Positions 7,901 to 15,625 of a stretch of DNA of 33,236 nucleotides are shown piece by piece. Positions within the stretch are counted from its first letter, which is position 1, and each line of letters opens with the position of its first letter. The DNA comes from a virus, in IMG/VR virus record IMGVR_UViG_3300046804_004386, positions 1-33,236 of that record; one strand, given 5' to 3'. The translations under genes were made by a program, and so were the position numbers. A model generated the notes under the pieces. That model was given only the letters and a program-made list of their open reading frames with translations. It had not been told where the DNA came from and searched no databases.

Positions 7901-9155
7901 ATTCACCATCATCGGATAAAATGACTATATTTTTAGCAGCAACACCTTTTTGATCTTTGTTATCATTTACTATCATTTCAAAAGTAATTGTTCCAGTTCC
8001 ATTTCCATCAACCTGAAGGAATAAAGAACTTCCATTTTGTATAAATTTCGGTATTAATCTTGATACTACTACATTTTTATTAATAGGTGTATTTGAGAGA
8101 TCAATTCTAATATTATGAATTCCTTGTGTCAAAGTTTTGCTAACTGGAACAACTGCATCCTGAAAACTTCTTAAATCGGCAATTTTTTGATTATCGACAT
8201 AAACAGTTGCAGCATTATCACACAAACCTCTAAAAATATATTCACCATCTGTGGGAAAATCTTCAACCCACTGCATTGTAAAAATTCTTCCGGAGTAGTC
8301 ACTGCCGGGTATATTTGAAGGAGGAACTGGAGATATTGCATATTTGTTCATAAATTCGTTCCAGGCAACATATTCTTGATTGCCATTTTTACGAATTAAA
8401 TCCACATGTGTTTTATCAGTTACCTCATAAATGCTAAACGATTCCCCTAGAGATGTAACATTTGAGGTTTTTCCCGTTCTTGTTGTCCAAAAAGGATTTA
8501 CTAAAGATTTTTGAAATCTTTCGATTTCATCTTTTATCGGATCTTCTCCTATTCTACTACCATATATTATTGGTTGCCAAGGACCTAAATCTTCTCCATT
8601 CGGTCCCCAATTTGTTCCATATCCTTCGGAAATATCTGGACAAAGTTCATAAGATTCAAAATCTTCAAAATCTTCGTATGTTTCCGAAATTTCATTAATT
8701 TCACCTAAGATTGCAGTAAATTTTGCACCATTGCCATTTTCACACTCGTCTTTTGCAGCAACTAAAGGTGGATATTGATATCCGTGGCCACCCCGAATAA
8801 CATCAACCGCAAGTATAGATCCATCAATACCTATTACAGGATTTCCAGCAGCTCCTATTCCACCACCGCCAAATATTTGAATTTTTGGTGCTCCGCACTT
8901 CTTAAACTCCTGTACTCCACCACAAGTATTTGCTACAGAAATCAGATCATTTGCAGTGAGTTCGTTAACTTTATTGATGTTTAGATATCTTACATTATTA
9001 TTTCCATCTCTAAAAATAAAAGTAGTTCCTGGATTATTGGAAGCATATTCATTAGCCTGACATATAGTAATATTTTCAATATACCCCAAAGATGGATCTA
9101 TATATCCAACTCTAATATCATTTTTATTTGGAGGACCAAATAGATTTACTGACAT
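4974..9155 (-). CDS. giant virion structural protein with three PA14-like repeats, 1393 aa
   Basis: This is the largest gene in the window. Three similar blocks, at about residues 265-355, 740-830 and 1030-1125, each begin W-x-x-F-[ML]-N-x-x-x-I-S-P, pass through a GxYxIxxxxDNxxxVxVDG core and end in a KxxLxxGxHxIxVxLxN strand. This is a PA14/lectin-like beta-sandwich pattern, often carbohydrate-binding. SW[NV]ENPMGV follows blocks 2 and 3. The N-terminus has a Gly-rich stretch near residue 95. The C-terminus has YYxGRPYYGAVYYENG repeats near 1325. Similar very large proteins occur beside gp5 in other cyanomyoviruses (some annotated VrlC, from memory). Likely a baseplate-associated receptor or surface-binding protein. 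Confidence 0.7.
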   Translation of the reverse strand: MSVNLFGPPNKNDIRVGYIDPSLGYIENITICQANEYASNNPGTTFIFRDGNNNVRYLNINKVNELTANDLISVANTCGGVQEFKKCGAPKIQIFGGGGIGAAGNPVIGIDGSILAVDVIRGGHGYQYPPLVAAKDECENGNGAKFTAILGEINEISETYEDFEDFESYELCPDISEGYGTNWGPNGEDLGPWQPIIYGSRIGEDPIKDEIERFQKSLVNPFWTTRTGKTSNVTSLGESFSIYEVTDKTHVDLIRKNGNQEYVAWNEFMNKYAISPVPPSNIPGSDYSGRIFTMQWVEDFPTDGEYIFRGLCDNAATVYVDNQKIADLRSFQDAVVPVSKTLTQGIHNIRIDLSNTPINKNVVVSRLIPKFIQNGSSLFLQVDGNGTGTITFEMIVNDNKDQKGVAAKNIVILSDDGELKLKRRNNLPEADFDTKKGKFTAGKIYGPIQISGESLGVIPPIVKDETKIVLFDKQGKDENIVLRISDVVNSADVETKTAIVSNPSATFTLPNIPPPEVRIIEKKDGFYIEVKGKGDITAKAKMEVIKDDPLNYGIAASEIIVPTEKGNVSLLRTSGANSINAKNLTIGQSTFVAGNYLTYETIVKDLNFVAGKTYGPIQFVDTPLKNISGQTKLQKLRGSLGIDLLDGEGTDINIKFDIYGIGTEEIDPKIYGKSIRDTVVVSSSSWNENPMGVSLTIDAPLAPLPKETPPPSDGRCPPNPIWSTRFPSSEKQWYPVRNNAWAKFLNRYAISPVPPEDDFGSDGSGVTYSNSWDVIIPYAGYYGIKGSCDNIGRVLVDGVEKSKLESFATVSPKIEKIFLTKGTHKISVEVSNVAADIFTTINQRIFTTKDWQVKTSTNVPVEFVEVDFDVYGQGAFEDLSIHFTSKDGKDSFTIPGAKKDKKTRTDTIRVKPNTDYKVVAKEDSSKYKNVEQGLIQKGTKDNEGGVGTSNRIFADYTKSENDNDDIRITAKSGTFTSSNKRKTKEGRNTYDLTFRVDSDATQSIPDTLKSGATKGDVVYEGPLVFSYVDKRWGKFMNDNSISPYLPPIDSANSSINDLKTFKWKKVNFPEDGQYKITFQADNVGILYINGVKLLTTTDFKGNPSFQNVNLSAGKFDVVVELENVRDSTDIFVNNPSGFSLLIEKNISVVREPGRSWVENPMGVGVILIPPPCPKLITGKGVVKKIIPDDPGNGYITDIKPTESYPVILELEDIVVENPGINYRCGEDKIVIIPSNGAELDYECDSFGRIVNVTVTKPGGPYNVYPSITMPSETGVNVSFRPVFRVVRDPVQLLIDQQIRQEQLIQVTDLVGLKQTGYYQGRPYYGAVYYENGLKYAGYYKTIGTPVRVYDTLQESITGEITTPASAIQRSGTDVTSNDPRLNIPQTPESTTEI

Positions 9156-9196
9156 ATCTTAATAATTCTTATATTAACCAAGGTTCATCTTCATCT

Positions 9197-9204
9197 TATT
9201 TATT
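9197..9204 (-). promoter_or_regulatory. possible late promoter AATAAATA
   Basis: The octamer AATAAATA on the minus strand differs by one base from the T4 late promoter TATAAATA and fits the NATAAATA form described for cyanophages. It lies about 42 nt upstream of the 1393-residue gene and overlaps the gp5 stop codon. An octamer this AT-rich can occur by chance here. Confidence 0.35.
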
Positions 9205-10936
9205 AAGCGGGTCTCTCAGGTTGAGGATTAATAGGGTCGTAAATTGTAGTATCTGCTGCAGGTTGAGCAAATGGAATACTATTAATAATCGGTGCAGTAA
9301 CTTGTTTTTGAGCTGCTTCAGTTATATTAGAAGCACTCGGTTGCTGAGAACTTAATGCAGCACCACTTCCATATTGGAGGGTAAAGTAATCAGAGACCGC
9401 ACAATTTGGCGTTAAATCGCATCCAAAAATGTTTAATTTTAAATTTTCAAAAGATAAAGCAGAAGTTATGCTTCCGGTTATTCCACTAATCATAGATTTT
9501 ACATCAGAAATTACATCAGTAACTTCAGCAATCTGTGAAAGAACGTCATCTAAGAATGTATTAATAGTATCGATGACATTATCGATTCCATTTTCCATTT
9601 CACTCATATTTAGTGATATAACTTCTCCGGTAAGATCCTCAACAGAACACATTGGAGTAGTTGGAGTATATCCTTCAGTCGGCGTATACTTGGTATTTAA
9701 TTTTCCATTCAATAATTTTTCAATTAAATCACATAATCCATTCGTTATATTATTATATAAGCAAGTTATAATGGCAGTAATTTGTTCTTTAATTGCCAAA
9801 TATTTATTTCTTTGATTTGGGAACATTAAATCAACTGTAGGAGCCATAGCAACATTAATCTTTTTAAGAACATACTCAAAGATCTTATCAAAAACAATTT
9901 TCATATACTTTGCTATCTGACAAGCATAGTCGGCAATAAGTGCTTGTATATCTTTAATTACGCTTGATACTGCATCGATATAGCTTAAGGCAGCATTAAT
10001 AACTTTATCAATATCTTTGGTTAAATTTTCTATTAGAGTTTGAATTGCTTTGAGTGCAGAACCTACTATATCACAGGGACTCATTAATACTGTTTTTTTC
10101 TGATAGTAATCATTTCTTTTTACATCACCAGCACTTAATTCATGAACAGCATCAACATTTTCTCTGGTTGCTCCGGGTTGTGATGGAGATGTTGGAGAAT
10201 TAGCTGCCTCACATCTTGCCTTTATACCATCAGAAACTGATTTCTGTATAAAATTACTTCGATCAGTTCCAGTTAATCCTCTAGCATCTGCTTCCGCTAT
10301 AGCACTTTGTTGATCTTGAAACTGAGCTCTGCTTAAAGACTTATCCGCTCTTAATCCATATTGATTTACAGATACTCCAGGAGGAGCAGGAGTACATTCT
10401 TCAGATTGTGCTGCTGGTTTTGGTTTATTAACTACAAGACCTTCATCGGGAACCTTTATAAATGGATCTTTATTATCATCAGCAGGAGTTGCAATTCCAC
10501 TTGTAGCTAAACTCCCAGATTGAGTAACTGCATTATCACCAATCTTAGTTGATAATGCAGTTTGAGCATTATTGCCGAGCACACCCATAATCACAGGAAC
10601 TTGTTGTTCCTGTCCATCTAAGAAGAAACCAAAAACAAACATCCCCTGACGAAGATTTGCAGTGGCACTAGCACTTGCTTGCCCTCCACCACCTGTCACA
10701 GGATACATTATTTGTGCCCAAGGAAGTTGATCTGAAGGTATTTCAGTTTCTCCCTGATCGTGAAGACCTATAATTCTGACTTTATATCTTCTACCCCATC
10801 CAGGAATCTGATCCTTGCCTTCAAATTTTCCCGGCAAAATGTTATCACGCCAGGTTGAGTCGCTGGCAATTTGACCTATCCACCAACTAAAATGAGATCC
10901 TAAAAATCCAGGATTAAAAAGAGATTCACCTTCCAT
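9203..10936 (-). CDS. gp5: baseplate hub subunit gp5-like (OB fold, no lysozyme domain), 577 aa
   Basis: Residues about 15-125 match the N-terminal OB-fold domain of T4 gp5: FSWWIGQIASD, GRRYKVRIIGLHDQG, then IPSDQLPWAQIMYPVTGGGG and GMFVFGFFLDGQEQQVPVIMG. In T4 this domain packs on gp27 at the tail tip. The rest differs: residues about 290-475 are long helices (ALKAIQTLIENLTKDIDKVI and following), with no lysozyme catalytic motif and no beta-helix repeats. The C-terminus is Pro/Ala-rich. Lysozyme-like activity is instead seen in the 1031-residue protein encoded upstream. It follows the CP12-like gene by 6 nt in the hub cluster. Confidence 0.85.
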   Translation of the reverse strand: MEGESLFNPGFLGSHFSWWIGQIASDSTWRDNILPGKFEGKDQIPGWGRRYKVRIIGLHDQGETEIPSDQLPWAQIMYPVTGGGGQASASATANLRQGMFVFGFFLDGQEQQVPVIMGVLGNNAQTALSTKIGDNAVTQSGSLATSGIATPADDNKDPFIKVPDEGLVVNKPKPAAQSEECTPAPPGVSVNQYGLRADKSLSRAQFQDQQSAIAEADARGLTGTDRSNFIQKSVSDGIKARCEAANSPTSPSQPGATRENVDAVHELSAGDVKRNDYYQKKTVLMSPCDIVGSALKAIQTLIENLTKDIDKVINAALSYIDAVSSVIKDIQALIADYACQIAKYMKIVFDKIFEYVLKKINVAMAPTVDLMFPNQRNKYLAIKEQITAIITCLYNNITNGLCDLIEKLLNGKLNTKYTPTEGYTPTTPMCSVEDLTGEVISLNMSEMENGIDNVIDTINTFLDDVLSQIAEVTDVISDVKSMISGITGSITSALSFENLKLNIFGCDLTPNCAVSDYFTLQYGSGAALSSQQPSASNITEAAQKQVTAPIINSIPFAQPAADTTIYDPINPQPERPA

Positions 10937-10942
10937 TACTTA

Positions 10943-11161
10943 TCAATCATCATACATTCTACATTCCAAAGCATCTGGATGAGAATCACAATATAACTCC
11001 AAACTAGTTGGATCGTGATCTGAATCTGGATGATTTATTTGATATTTTTCCAACGAATCGAGTTCGTCCTCTAAATGACGCTTACGTTGTCCACTTGTAG
11101 TTGAGTTATCTAACTCATCACGATCATCATTAATGTGTTGTTGAAGGGTTCTGTCTGTCAT
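10943..11161 (-). CDS. cp12: CP12-like Calvin cycle inhibitor, 72 aa
   Basis: The C-terminal half fits the CP12 signature: ELDSLEKYQINHPD (33-46), then LELYCDSHPDALECRMYDD (54-72). The C58-x8-C67 pair and the terminal CRxYDD match the redox loop that docks into GAPDH. CP12 links GAPDH and phosphoribulokinase and stops carbon fixation. The N-terminal cysteine pair of plant and many cyanobacterial CP12s is missing, so it is a short form as in other phage copies. The ATG overlaps the stop of the gp27-like gene (ATGA), so this metabolic gene is coupled to virion genes in the late operon. Assignment rests on the C-terminal motif. Confidence 0.82.
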   Translation of the reverse strand: MTDRTLQQHINDDRDELDNSTTSGQRKRHLEDELDSLEKYQINHPDSDHDPTSLELYCDSHPDALECRMYDD

Positions 11162-12498
11162 AGCGGTATGTTACCAGAGGTGTGATTACCAATTCTACCA
11201 AAAGAGTCTCTAACCAAATTAAGTTTGGTATAAGTTTCTTTAGGAGAAACGTAATGACATAAATCTGCTATAATATATAGCCCACTATTTTGCTGACTTA
11301 CCTCTTTTGTTTCAGAAGCCAACTCTGGGGCATCTATAAAAATGGCATCTCCAGCGTGTAAGGAAAAATCTCCAGGTATTGTAATTGTAGTTTTAATAGA
11401 ATACAGCTGGTTATATCTCATAATTGCCTGATTGAGAACTTTTTTTGGTTCGAAGTTCTCTGTTTTAGACTTATCAATTTGTTGAGATGTATCTCCAGTA
11501 TTTAATGTCCCTTTATCAATAATATAATAGGTTGTTCTTGAAAAATCTTTATTTTTTCCTTCCCTATTAAATTCTGGATTTAAAACTGGAAGTTCTTTTC
11601 CACCAAGTTTTAATGATTGTTCTTTTTGTTTAGCATTTGGTGTAATTACCTCATAATAACAATTGAATGGGTCGAACAAAACAATACGTGTAGAAAAAGC
11701 ACCCATCTTTAGTTTTTCTTGAACATCTATACGATTATCTTTTGAATACTCCAGTGCTTTGACATCATATCCAGCAGGTATAGATTCTCCTCTAGAATCC
11801 GGTGTTTGGTTATAAATTATAGATTTTTTCTTTTCTTGACTCAACATAGAATCTATAGATTTAAATTTAAATCCTTCTGAAGTTTCAAAGAAAAAATATC
11901 CAGCGGTATTTCCATCAGCACCAGGAATATTTGGAATTGCTTTTTTTGAAAGCCAATTCATAGCATAGTATGGTTTTCTATTTGTACCAATAAAGTTATA
12001 ATTATTTGCAGTTTGTTCAATATCAGTTTTCTTTTCTGTTCCAAGATATTTTTTATCAGTCAATATTTTCTTTATATGATCGGAAATTTTTCCATCAAAT
12101 CTTTCAGTCAATCTCACCTTTTCATTCATTATATACTCTTTAGAGACTAATTCTAATTGAACTAAAGATTTTGTTGTATCATCGGTTATTGGATTTATCT
12201 TATTTACATATAAAACTAAATTTAATTCTTTAGAATTATTATCACTAAACTTAATGTAGATTTTTTCTTGTCCTATTAAAGGTAATCCCTCAAGAACTGT
12301 TTTATTATCAATGGCATTTCCAGTATCAGTAAAGGTTATAGTAGCTCTGATGGTATCTTGTAAGATACTTTCATAATACATCAGACGAACAGCACCGCCA
12401 ACTAGACTTACACTTTTAGATTGATCTTTATTTGAAATAACATCAATTCTACTAATATTAGATGATTCTGCGCTTTTTGAGATTATTTGATTTGCCAT
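11158..12498 (-). CDS. gp27: baseplate hub protein, gp27-like, 446 aa
   Basis: The product starts MANQIISKSAESSNISRIDV. It has hub-like beta-barrel stretches: residues about 25-110 include IRATITFTDTG and GQEKIYIKFSD; about 120-185 include VSKEYIMNEKVRLTERFDG and YAMNWLSKKAIP; the end has SLHAGDAIFIDAPEL and GLYIIADLCHYVSP. This layout fits the gp27/gpD/VgrG hub family that forms the ring joining spike and tube. The gp5-like OB protein is encoded two genes downstream, as expected for partners. Sequence identity to T4 gp27 is clearly low, so the name rests on context and pattern. Confidence 0.68.
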   Translation of the reverse strand: MANQIISKSAESSNISRIDVISNKDQSKSVSLVGGAVRLMYYESILQDTIRATITFTDTGNAIDNKTVLEGLPLIGQEKIYIKFSDNNSKELNLVLYVNKINPITDDTTKSLVQLELVSKEYIMNEKVRLTERFDGKISDHIKKILTDKKYLGTEKKTDIEQTANNYNFIGTNRKPYYAMNWLSKKAIPNIPGADGNTAGYFFFETSEGFKFKSIDSMLSQEKKKSIIYNQTPDSRGESIPAGYDVKALEYSKDNRIDVQEKLKMGAFSTRIVLFDPFNCYYEVITPNAKQKEQSLKLGGKELPVLNPEFNREGKNKDFSRTTYYIIDKGTLNTGDTSQQIDKSKTENFEPKKVLNQAIMRYNQLYSIKTTITIPGDFSLHAGDAIFIDAPELASETKEVSQQNSGLYIIADLCHYVSPKETYTKLNLVRDSFGRIGNHTSGNIPL

Positions 12499-12521
12499 TT
12501 TTTATTACCTCTTATCTCTAT

Positions 12522-15500
12522 TTACCCACCCATATACAGAGAATCAAAGTTGGCAAATTCAGAATCTTCATTTGAGATAAGAAAATCATTTGAAGAATGT
12601 CCATATTGATCCGAATTGTCTTCATCCATTTGATGCGACGGAATAATAATTGTTTCGGATCCTCCAAATTCGTAAGAAGCAAAATTTCTAAGAACATTTA
12701 TAGCATCTTTATATTTTGCATTATTAATCGCACCTAAAAATCCGGGAAAAGTATCTTCAATTGCTTTTGTTGAATCAGAGTCGATAACAAATTCCCTACC
12801 CTTTTCGCCAATTAATGCTGTATGGGGACCATCTAGAGTTGGACCACCCTTTTCATAGGAAGCACCACTTGCTAAAGTATTAACGTACTTAGAAACAATT
12901 TTATCTGGTGCCTGAATATGAACGTGAGTTCCATCCGGTCCAGGAGGACTAATATTACCTGTATATCCCTGCAAACCTAAAATACTTTTAAATGCTTGAA
13001 CACTTTGTCCAGGTCTAGCAATAATTTTATTAAAATGTCCCAGTTCAACTTTTCCAGAATCTGATTGAATTTCTACCCAATTTCCACCACCACCCGAAGG
13101 GCCAGTCCAAGTAACTTTTCCAGAAACTGGAGATGGTACAGGAATATTTACAAATTGATTTCCTTTATATAAAGTAAAATCTTGAACTCTTCTACCATCA
13201 GCAGTAGTTTGATAAGTGTGGTGTGGAGGAAGTTGCGAATAGTCTTTGATAGTTGTCCCACTACGTGTCACAGAATATCCTTTTAAGTTCGCACTTATTG
13301 TTGGTGATATTCTATCAGTGACTGCATAGTCAGTCGCCTTTCCTTGTCCTGATATTAATTTGTCATAAAGTGGTTGAGAAAGATTATATCTCTCCATTAT
13401 TTTTGTTTGTGTTTTATATCCAGCTGGTATTTCATATTGTTGCATAAAGATCGTAGATGCTGTTTTTACATCTCTAGCTTGTTTTATTTGATTTAAAACT
13501 GATCCATAGTTTTCTCTGAATTCTTTTAGGAAAAATTTGTATTCAATATTCATCGGCAATGGTTTAGACATATCATGACCCATAGACTTAGCAAAATTAT
13601 AAAGAGCTCTTTGTCTTCCTATAGATGTCCACTGAACAATTCCATATCCAGTACTACCATCAACAACCAATGGTCCTTTTGTCCCCGGAGGAGTTCCCTG
13701 AGGTCTAGCATTTTCAACACCAGATTCTGCTATCATATTTCCAACAATACCAGCAGATTGTGCCTCCGTTAATCCAAGATCTCTCATTAAATTTCTAGCC
13801 ATAGTTAAAGCATCACCACTGGACCCTGCTGGTCCAGATTCCAAAGAATCTGGAGATTGTTGTGTAGGTTGAGAAGGTTCGTCAGTAGTTGGTTTTTTTA
13901 ATTTTAAATTATCTTGTATCTCTTTCAAAGTTTTTTGAGCATTGCTATCTGTAGCATCTTTAAATGCTTTTGCTACCCAACTACTAATGTCGCCACCTTC
14001 AGTGATTGCAGATATTGCCTGTGGATCAACCAATCCACCTTCAGCAAATGCAGCAGCAATGCCTCCCCTTAATTTTCCTTCAGATATACCTTTGGATAAC
14101 AATAAATTAATACCAAGACCAACATTATCATAATCTTTTTGTGATGGTTTTTGTCCAAGAAGAATTTTGGAAGTTATTGCGAGTATTGGACCAAAATAAT
14201 CACTTTTACCAAGATTCTTTCCTGCATTTTGAATAATTTTAAATGGATTCATCATATCAACTGCTTGTTGAGCAAACTTGAGAGGATTTGGAAATAGACC
14301 CAGTATCTTATCCTCCCCACCAACATCAGATCCAGGAGTAATTTGAACTTCTTCTGGCTTTCTAGCAACTTTTCTTACATATCTACCTTTCTGTCTACTT
14401 AAAGTTCTTTTCACACCACCCTTTTTTTTACCACCCCTCGTAACTCCACCACCAGCCATTTTATTGGAAGAAGATTTAACCTGTTTTCCTCCAAAAAATA
14501 AATCATATAAAGCACCACCAGCCATATCACCCAAAGTTCCGCCAGCAATAGACCCAAGTGCTGCTGTAGCGATTGCTAAAGGTCCTCCAGCAAGACCCAG
14601 AACGCCTGCTAGTCCTGCACCAATAGTTCCTAATATACCTGCACCAATTGCTCTAAATGCTGCTCTTCCTGGATTTTCTCCAAGAGCAATAGATAATCCA
14701 AAGTCGATCAATGCACCAATAACTGGAAGACGAATATTCTTTAGAAAAGGTCTTACAGAAGATAATAATGCTCTTTTACCACCACTTGTAGTAACTTTGA
14801 CAGCAGTACCGGGAAGTTTAAGCTGACCTGAACCTCCAGATGTTATTTTTGGGTTTTGTTTTAGAGGATTTCTTATACCACCAGCACGACCACCACCGCT
14901 TGTAGTTACTTTTGGTCTACCTCCAGTTCCGGGTCTTGGTCTTGCCGCGCCTCCCTTTGAACCCCGACGACCAAATCCACCAGATCCCGCTGCAACCATT
15001 CCAGCGATGATGGCAAAATTTAAAAATTTGTTTAATAAGCTAGAAAGTTGTTCAAATTGTTTTACTCCATTATCACCGAAAAGATTTTTAACAAATCCTC
15101 TTGTTGCATCATATGCTTTATATCCCCAATCAATAAAAGTTACTAATCCATCTAATAATTTGCCGCCAACATTAATGACAAAATCCGTTGCACTTCCAAT
15201 GAAAGATATAATTCCTTTCATTTTTGGTAGATGGTCTATCAGACTAACAGCAAAATATCCAAGAATAATATTTCCAATAAAGTTTTTAATCCAATCCAAA
15301 AATCCCATTTTTGGAGTTTTTTGCATTGTTATTTTTTCTTTTTCCGCTTTTGGTTTAGTTTCTAATTTTTCTTCTAGTTTTTCTCTTCTTTTAGTGCTTG
15401 CTTCTCTTTTTTTATTATCTAAATCTTTTTTCTGACTCGCAATAGTTCCCTTTAAAATTTTATCAATTTCTATCACTTTAACTCTAATGATGTCTACATT

Positions 15501-15617
15501 TTTCAATGAAGTATCCGATAAACTTAAAGAAAAAGAATTTTTTGCAATAGTTTTTGAAGCTTTTGTTAAAGATCCTCCCTTGGATGATGGTAAAAACTTT
15601 TGAGTATTAATTGCCAT
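12522..15617 (-). CDS. tail-associated peptidoglycan hydrolase: tape-measure-like N-terminus, tail lysozyme and M23-like domain, 1031 aa
   Basis: Residues about 60-110 are a charged coiled coil. About 110-400 hold hydrophobic, Gly-rich segments as in tape-measure proteins. Residues about 598-740 match the phage tail lysozyme family (PF18013): AGIVGNMIAESG with likely catalytic E631, then GYGIVQWTSIGRQRAL. Residues about 780-905 resemble an M23/LytM peptidase: SPVSGKVTW, LGHFNK (H861) and HVH (898-900). The usual first HxxxD motif appears degenerate (QDFTLYKG), so peptidase activity is doubtful. The C-terminus has the IGEKGREFVID motif seen in tail proteins. It would open the cell wall during DNA entry. 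The start has a GAGGT ribosome site. Confidence 0.75.
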   Translation of the reverse strand: MAINTQKFLPSSKGGSLTKASKTIAKNSFSLSLSDTSLKNVDIIRVKVIEIDKILKGTIASQKKDLDNKKREASTKRREKLEEKLETKPKAEKEKITMQKTPKMGFLDWIKNFIGNIILGYFAVSLIDHLPKMKGIISFIGSATDFVINVGGKLLDGLVTFIDWGYKAYDATRGFVKNLFGDNGVKQFEQLSSLLNKFLNFAIIAGMVAAGSGGFGRRGSKGGAARPRPGTGGRPKVTTSGGGRAGGIRNPLKQNPKITSGGSGQLKLPGTAVKVTTSGGKRALLSSVRPFLKNIRLPVIGALIDFGLSIALGENPGRAAFRAIGAGILGTIGAGLAGVLGLAGGPLAIATAALGSIAGGTLGDMAGGALYDLFFGGKQVKSSSNKMAGGGVTRGGKKKGGVKRTLSRQKGRYVRKVARKPEEVQITPGSDVGGEDKILGLFPNPLKFAQQAVDMMNPFKIIQNAGKNLGKSDYFGPILAITSKILLGQKPSQKDYDNVGLGINLLLSKGISEGKLRGGIAAAFAEGGLVDPQAISAITEGGDISSWVAKAFKDATDSNAQKTLKEIQDNLKLKKPTTDEPSQPTQQSPDSLESGPAGSSGDALTMARNLMRDLGLTEAQSAGIVGNMIAESGVENARPQGTPPGTKGPLVVDGSTGYGIVQWTSIGRQRALYNFAKSMGHDMSKPLPMNIEYKFFLKEFRENYGSVLNQIKQARDVKTASTIFMQQYEIPAGYKTQTKIMERYNLSQPLYDKLISGQGKATDYAVTDRISPTISANLKGYSVTRSGTTIKDYSQLPPHHTYQTTADGRRVQDFTLYKGNQFVNIPVPSPVSGKVTWTGPSGGGGNWVEIQSDSGKVELGHFNKIIARPGQSVQAFKSILGLQGYTGNISPPGPDGTHVHIQAPDKIVSKYVNTLASGASYEKGGPTLDGPHTALIGEKGREFVIDSDSTKAIEDTFPGFLGAINNAKYKDAINVLRNFASYEFGGSETIIIPSHQMDEDNSDQYGHSSNDFLISNEDSEFANFDSLYMGG

Positions 15618-15625
15618 CTTTTATT

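Noticed and set aside
12860-13250. Fully active M23 zinc peptidase in the 1031-residue protein
   Set aside because: HxH and a preceding His are visible but the first H-x(3)-D zinc motif is not clear, so only an M23-like fold is claimed.
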